This document shows, piece after piece, positions 49,620 through 53,448 of a DNA stretch of 53,448 nt (position 1 is its first letter; each line of letters opens with the position of its first letter). The stretch is from Mycoplasmatota bacterium. Its GTDB lineage: Bacteria > Bacillota_I > Bacilli_A > Izemoplasmatales > Izemoplasmataceae. Both the position numbers and the translations under genes were made by a program. Below the pieces are notes generated by a model, which searched no databases, was not told the origin of the DNA, and saw only the letters and a program-made list of their open reading frames with translations. The stretch spans positions 1 through 53,448 of the forward strand of contig JAUVDP010000005.1 in NCBI GenBank assembly GCA_030595255.1. The letters are read 5' to 3'.

Positions 49620-49647
49620 AAAAAGTAGCATATTTGCTACTTTTTTC
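49617..49647 (+). terminator. Intrinsic terminator
   Basis: Stem AAAAAGTAGCA with TGCTACTTTTT, short loop, T run; begins at the stop codon. Confidence 0.88.
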
Positions 49648-49674
49648 ATATAATAAGAGGTGCGAGGTGGTAAT

Positions 49675-50217
49675 ATGAAAAAGATTGATAATTATAAAGT
49701 TATTTCTACAACTTCAGGAGATAAAGGACTTTCAAAGAACTACTCTAATGTAGAACTTTCTAAAAGTAATATCTTATTTGAAGCTTTAGGTAATATAGAT
49801 GAACTAAGTAGTTATTTAGGACATTTATATCATATGACAGATGATCAAGATATAATAAGATTAATACAACAAAAACTACAAAATATTAGTTCTTTAATTG
49901 CGACATCTGATGATTCAGCTAGAAGAGAAAGTATTTCAAAAATTACTAAACATGATATTGAAGTAATTGAAGAATTAGAACAAAGACTTTTATCCAACAC
50001 TGTTATAGAACCGTTATTTGTACTTCCGGGAAGTGATACTTCTTTAATTGGTTCTTATTATGATTTAGCTAGATCTATTACTAGACGAGCTGAAAGAAGC
50101 TTAGTAATGTTCACAGAAATTAATAGAAGAACTGATTTAGATTATTGTTTAATGTATTTAAATAGACTAAGTGATTTGTTATTTATTTACGCAAGAAGTT
50201 TAGCTCCAAGAAAATAA
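49675..50217 (+). CDS. PduO-type cob(I)alamin adenosyltransferase
   Basis: Transfers the adenosyl group of ATP to reduced cobalamin to make coenzyme B12. The 180-aa protein keeps the family blocks: TTSGDKGLSKNYS near the N terminus (ATP site), FEALGNIDELSSYLG, FVLPGSD, ARSITRRAER (catalytic Arg block) and LNRLSDLLFIYAR. ATG 49675 follows GAGGTGG; an in-frame ATG at 49660 overlaps that region. No B12-dependent enzyme or cobalamin transporter is in the window, so it serves genes elsewhere. Confidence 0.93.
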   Translation: MKKIDNYKVISTTSGDKGLSKNYSNVELSKSNILFEALGNIDELSSYLGHLYHMTDDQDIIRLIQQKLQNISSLIATSDDSARRESISKITKHDIEVIEELEQRLLSNTVIEPLFVLPGSDTSLIGSYYDLARSITRRAERSLVMFTEINRRTDLDYCLMYLNRLSDLLFIYARSLAPRK

Positions 50218-50221
50218 TAAA

Positions 50222-50257
50222 TAAAAAAACCGTATAATTGTATACGGTTTTTTATTT
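50222..50257. terminator. Bidirectional terminator
   Basis: Perfect 11-pair stem AAAACCGTATA (50226-50236) with TATACGGTTTT (50241-50251), 4-nt loop, A and T runs. It serves the adenosyltransferase gene and may also stop phnD transcription from the other side. Confidence 0.88.
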
Positions 50258-50350
50258 TATTTTTTTCAGTGAATGTATAATAATACTTTAGTTTGATAAA
50301 AAATAATACTTTAAGTTGTTATTATAACACTAAAATAATTTTATTTTAAA

Positions 50351-51334
50351 TTAGTCTAAAATTGTATCCAATCCACTTACTTTACGAGTTCCTTCATACC
50401 CAACGAAAGTCATTGGAGAGTATGCAGAATGTGAATAAATATCAAAGATTGCAGCATTTGCATCATCATTGATTAAATTCATAAATGCGATTTGTAATGC
50501 TTCAGCTAATTTAACATTGATGTGTCCACCAACTTGAATACCATCATTTGCGATTGGTACAGTTACAGCGATTACATCAGTTAATGCGAAGATATCTCCA
50601 GCAGTGAATGGATTATGCATACGAGCATCTCCATAAATAGCAGCGATATCGCAAGTTTCAGCTTCTAAAGCAGATATAGAACCACCGTAACCACCAGCAT
50701 CAGTAGCATTAGGCATATCTTCTATAGTTTTACTAAAGTTTTCAGTTAACCATAAGTTTGGATAAATATAACTAGCACTTGAAGTTGCTCCACCTGTACA
50801 GAATGAAACATCTTTAATATCGTCCCAAGTTAAATCGTCTCCACCATTAATAATTGCAGCTAACGTTCTACCAGCAGGTGAAGGTCCAGCGATTAATAAT
50901 GATAAATAAGTAGTTGCATCTTTAGAATTAGGAATTTCTTGAGTTGCTAATCCATCATTCCAGTCTGCAGCGTTTGAAGAACTTTTAGTTAGGCTGTTTC
51001 TTGCAGCAGCTAATATCGGTACTAATGAATCAGCATAAGTAACGTAAGTTCCTCCTGGTAAGAATACAACATCAGCAGTTCCAGCACTTGCAGCTTCAGC
51101 AGCAGCAGCATAATCAGCACTTACTTCGATATTGATTTTTTCAAACTCATACCCTAAAGCATTAAGTTCAGCTAATAATAAAGCTTCTAGTGGAGCAGTA
51201 ACTTCTAAAATATCTACTGCATCACGAGAAGGTACAAATACAACGTTTAATTCAGTCATTGTATCATCTTGTCCACATGCAGATAAAACAAACACGCTCA
51301 CTAATAATAATGTTAAACTAAGTAATTTTTTCAT
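50351..51334 (-). CDS. phnD: Phosphate/phosphonate ABC transporter substrate-binding lipoprotein (PhnD family)
   Basis: Extracytoplasmic binding protein of the PhnCDE-type importer. The 327-aa product has a lipoprotein signal with lipobox LSAC (Cys20). Typical PhnD features follow: LNVVFVPSRDA at the first strand, GTADVVFLPGGTYV, and SSASYIYPNLWL where the anion-binding SxxSY of the family sits (Ser residues near the helix start). It is transcribed from its own promoter (51448-51476) after the terminator that closes phnEE. Substrate (phosphonate, phosphite, phosphate or another oxyanion/organic ligand) is not decided by sequence. Good GC-rich codon use compared with neighbours. Confidence 0.88.
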   Translation of the reverse strand: MKKLLSLTLLLVSVFVLSACGQDDTMTELNVVFVPSRDAVDILEVTAPLEALLLAELNALGYEFEKINIEVSADYAAAAEAASAGTADVVFLPGGTYVTYADSLVPILAAARNSLTKSSSNAADWNDGLATQEIPNSKDATTYLSLLIAGPSPAGRTLAAIINGGDDLTWDDIKDVSFCTGGATSSASYIYPNLWLTENFSKTIEDMPNATDAGGYGGSISALEAETCDIAAIYGDARMHNPFTAGDIFALTDVIAVTVPIANDGIQVGGHINVKLAEALQIAFMNLINDDANAAIFDIYSHSAYSPMTFVGYEGTRKVSGLDTILD

Positions 51335-51447
51335 TTTTCCTCCTAGAGCTATCTCTTCAGTATTAGGCGCTCATCTCCAATAGACCAAAATAATGGTTTC
51401 GAATTACAAAAAAATATCAGAAAAAAATAAATATATTTAATACATCT

Positions 51448-51476
51448 ATTATAAGATAAAATGACAATAAATTCAA
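51448..51476 (-). promoter_or_regulatory. Promoter of phnD
   Basis: On the minus strand TTGAAT (51476-51471), 17-nt spacer and perfect TATAAT (51453-51448). Predicted transcript start near 51441, giving a leader of about 105 nt before the phnD ATG. Confidence 0.7.
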
Positions 51477-51542
51477 TAGTTTTTCTAAATACTATATTAT
51501 AGGACTATGCATAGATATAGAGGATATATCCATCTTTCAAAT

Positions 51543-51583
51543 AAAAAAAATACCCACCTTTTTAGTGATAATTAAGGTGGGTT
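51543..51583 (-). terminator. Terminator after the phnC-phnE-phnE unit
   Basis: Perfect 9-pair stem ACCCACCTT (51552-51560) and AAGGTGGGT (51574-51582); on the minus strand it is followed by a run of T (complement of A run 51543-51550). It separates the permease genes from phnD, whose higher expression would fit a binding protein. Confidence 0.8.
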
Positions 51584-51591
51584 TCATTTTT

Positions 51592-52395
51592 TTAAGAAAG
51601 TTTTCCTCTTATAATATTAGAGAAAAATTCAATTGCTAATACTATTACAGCTAAACCAATAAGGTATGCACTGGCATCATTAAATCTATTATTACCAATA
51701 GCCCATAATAATGGACCACCAATACCACCGGCTCCTACTAATCCTAATACTGCAGCATTTTTAATATTAATTTCAAAACGGTAAATTGCAGTTGATAAGA
51801 ATTTTGCAGTTAACTGAGGTATAATCCCGAATCTAATTTTTTGAGTAGCACCACATCCGGTTGCGTTTAAAGCATCAGTTACATTTTTGTTAATACCCTC
51901 GACTGCTTCAACATATAATTTTGTCATCATTCCAATAGAAGTGAATCCCATTGTTAGTACCCCTGCAAATGGACCTAATCCTGTAATACGAATAACAGCA
52001 ACACCAACTACAAATATTGGGAATACTCTTATTCCAGTTATAGTTCCTTGGAAAAAGATATTAACAAATTTAGGAGCAATATTTCTAGCTGCTAAGAAAG
52101 CTATTGGAATTGCTAAAACAGCTCCTGTTATAGTTCCTAGAAAAGCTATTGCTATAGTTTCTAGACCTAAAACCTTAACACTGTAAGAATGAGTACCAAA
52201 TAAAATGTCAGTACTTGGGTGGAAAAAACTAGCTAATAATCTTTGAACAACTTCAAACCCTGTTCTATTAAATCCAGTAAAAGCTAGTCCAGATATCGAC
52301 CAAATAATTAAAGCGGATATTGTAGAAAGAATTAATAATCTTTTTAGTAATACTTTTGGAGCATTATCAAATTGTTGCTGGACAGTTAATTCCAT
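51592..52395 (-). CDS. phnE: Phosphonate-type ABC transporter permease (PhnE family), second
   Basis: A 267-aa binding-protein-dependent permease with six helices. The LGTITGAVLAIPIAFLAARNI block and the cytoplasmic EAA-like loop ALNATGCGATQKIRFGIIPQL are PhnE hallmarks. AGAGGIGGPL near the end is also typical. It overlaps the first phnE by 1 nt (TAATG, with GGAGG ahead), so both permeases are made together and probably form a heterodimer. Confidence 0.9.
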   Translation of the reverse strand: MELTVQQQFDNAPKVLLKRLLILSTISALIIWSISGLAFTGFNRTGFEVVQRLLASFFHPSTDILFGTHSYSVKVLGLETIAIAFLGTITGAVLAIPIAFLAARNIAPKFVNIFFQGTITGIRVFPIFVVGVAVIRITGLGPFAGVLTMGFTSIGMMTKLYVEAVEGINKNVTDALNATGCGATQKIRFGIIPQLTAKFLSTAIYRFEINIKNAAVLGLVGAGGIGGPLLWAIGNNRFNDASAYLIGLAVIVLAIEFFSNIIRGKLS

Positions 52396-53264
52396 TACGC
52401 CAACCTCCTTCTAATATATTTACTTAAGGCTTCAATAGATAATATTGCTATAAATACTATAAACAATATCATTCCTGCGCGATTGTATTCTCTGTTTTGT
52501 AATGTTCTTTTTAATATAACACCAATACCACCAGCACCAACATATCCTAATACTGTTGAATGTCTAATATTGATATCGAAACTGTATAAAGATAAAGAAA
52601 AATATACAGGTAAAATATCTGGTAAAACAGCAGTAATAAATGCTTTTACTTTTGTTACTCCAGTACTTTCAATTGCTTCGTAAGCACTTAAATCAATAGT
52701 TTCAATGTGTTCATAAAGCATTTTTGTTAAAATACTAAATGTAAATATTGTTACAGATATTGTTCCAACTAAGGGACCACTACCTGGGATAAATAATAAA
52801 AGTATAATTCTAGCATATACTAACATTGGGAATGTTCTTATTAATGATAATAACACCTTTACAGATGCACCCATCCATTTTGCATTTTTATTAATATTTG
52901 CACTAATAAAAAATGCAACAGGTAATGATAAAAGTGCTCCGACTAACGTTCCAAGAAAAGCCATTCTAATTGTTTCAAGAACTTTTGGAACAACTGTTGA
53001 GTAATAACTAAAATCTGGTCTAAGTATTTGAGATAAAAAATCAAATATATTTGTGAAATTTCTAAATATAACAGCTAATTCAAATTCTGTTATTTTCGAG
53101 AAATATACAATTATAATTACTAGTGCAATTGTAATATACATACTTGCACTTCTTGGTGGATTAACAATAGTTCCATTTTCTAAAACTACTTGTTTTGGTT
53201 TTGGAATAATCTTATCGAAAAAATGTACTATGGATGTACCAGCTTGTTGAATTTTATTTTTCAT
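52395..53264 (-). CDS. phnE: Phosphonate-type ABC transporter permease (PhnE family), first
   Basis: A 289-aa PhnE permease with a longer charged N-terminal segment (residues 1-36) before the first helix. Key blocks: LGTLVGALLSLPVAFFIS, RTFPMLVYARI, the EAA-like AYEAIESTGVTKVKAF and YVGAGGIGVIL. It starts about 4 nt after the phnC stop; ATG 53264 is chosen, while TTG 53276 would overlap phnC and has no ribosome site. Paired with the next permease. Confidence 0.9.
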   Translation of the reverse strand: MKNKIQQAGTSIVHFFDKIIPKPKQVVLENGTIVNPPRSASMYITIALVIIIVYFSKITEFELAVIFRNFTNIFDFLSQILRPDFSYYSTVVPKVLETIRMAFLGTLVGALLSLPVAFFISANINKNAKWMGASVKVLLSLIRTFPMLVYARIILLLFIPGSGPLVGTISVTIFTFSILTKMLYEHIETIDLSAYEAIESTGVTKVKAFITAVLPDILPVYFSLSLYSFDINIRHSTVLGYVGAGGIGVILKRTLQNREYNRAGMILFIVFIAILSIEALSKYIRRRLA

Positions 53265-53268
53265 ATTT

Positions 53269-53448
53269 TTAACCAATATTATCTGCGGCTGTTAATTTTC
53301 TACCATAAACAAATGTTAGTACATCATTATTTACTTTTTCAACTGGACCATCAAACACAATTTTACCACCACGTATTCCTATTACTCTTGTAGCATATTG
53401 TAAAGCTAAATCAACATGATGCATATTTGCAATTACAGTAATATTCAT
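53269..53448 (-). CDS. phnC: Phosphonate-type ABC transporter ATPase, C-terminal end (partial)
   Basis: The minus-strand frame is open from the window edge to TAA at 53271-53269, 59 residues. ITVIANMHHVDLALQYATRV contains the switch histidine and the DxAxxYAxR pattern of PhnC. GIRGGKIVFDGP and a short tail ending AADNIG follow. Walker A and B lie outside the window. It is the first visible gene of the phnC-phnE-phnE unit. Confidence 0.88.
   Translation of the reverse strand: MNITVIANMHHVDLALQYATRVIGIRGGKIVFDGPVEKVNNDVLTFVYGRKLTAADNIG

Noticed and set aside
51335-51441. Fluoride-type riboswitch in the phnD leader
   Set aside because: A GGAGATGAGC...GCTC pattern recalls the crcB motif, but the pseudoknot, the P3 stem and the CTGATG strand are missing.
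1-53448. Use of TGA for tryptophan (mycoplasma code 4)
   Set aside because: TGA ends genes at correct places (for example 3424-3426 and 24775-24777, the latter inside a terminator), and conserved Trp positions use TGG.
1-53448. CRISPR arrays, tRNA/rRNA genes, insertion sequences, prophage or integrase genes
   Set aside because: No regularly spaced repeats, no cloverleaf-like or rRNA-like sequence and no transposase or integrase-like protein were recognised by reading.

Overview
ORGANISM. The window is very AT-rich and reads in the standard bacterial code: TGA ends genes (for example at 3424-3426 and 24775-24777) and tryptophan is TGG. Strong AGGAGG-type ribosome sites, short intergenic gaps and hairpin plus T-run terminators are found throughout. 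A PPi-type phosphofructokinase, an LCMT-like methyltransferase, several MreB paralogues and no cell-wall synthesis genes in view suggest a deep-branching Mollicutes/Firmicutes relative such as the Acholeplasma/Izemoplasma/Haloplasma side, and not a code-4 mycoplasma. This placement is inference from gene content; no 16S gene or other marker is present.

LAYOUT. 1-1275: end of a membrane protein, a sugar-isomerase-like gene, and the stump of a dead gene. 1354-2463: a membrane diguanylate cyclase with intact GGEEF and RxxD sites. 2554-8925: one respiratory operon with a ferric-reductase-like membrane protein, a 60-aa membrane protein, cytochrome bd oxidase (cydA, cydB) and Rnf subunits D-G-E-A-B. 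RnfC is absent and RnfB is cut down. 8989-10834: rRNA methyltransferase and HAD phosphatase. 10881-14123 (minus): TetR-controlled ABC-2 exporter with two palindromic operators. 14225-19230: RidA, P-loop kinase, LCMT-like methyltransferase, YhiN flavoprotein, AlkC-like repair protein and Mpv17-like membrane protein. 20272-27966: MacB-like ABC protein, MazG-like protein, MOSC protein, PPi-PFK, HD hydrolase, GNAT and a PlsC-zinc-ribbon protein. 28056-34546: membrane proteins, amidase, PHP phosphatase, pyroglutamyl peptidase and lysophospholipase-like hydrolase.

The most striking region is 34696-42253. A c-di-GMP-I (GEMM) riboswitch followed by an intrinsic terminator precedes three tandem mreB paralogues and a membrane GGDEF/EAL protein whose active sites are degenerate, which makes it a likely c-di-GMP receptor. 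A strong terminator then separates an 882-aa all-coiled-coil protein with its own leader. With the diguanylate cyclase at 1354, this looks like a second-messenger-controlled actin-like cytoskeleton module: c-di-GMP would set both expression (riboswitch) and possibly activity (EAL receptor) of MreB filaments.

42273-50217: a second MacB/FtsX-type ABC pair (minus), cardiolipin synthase, an ABC-2 exporter pair, a small helical protein, a VTT-like membrane protein, a flavin/NAD(P)H oxidoreductase and a PduO-type cobalamin adenosyltransferase. 50351-53448 (minus): a phosphonate-family ABC importer (phnC partial, two phnE, then phnD from its own promoter). No tRNA, rRNA, CRISPR array, insertion sequence or prophage was seen.
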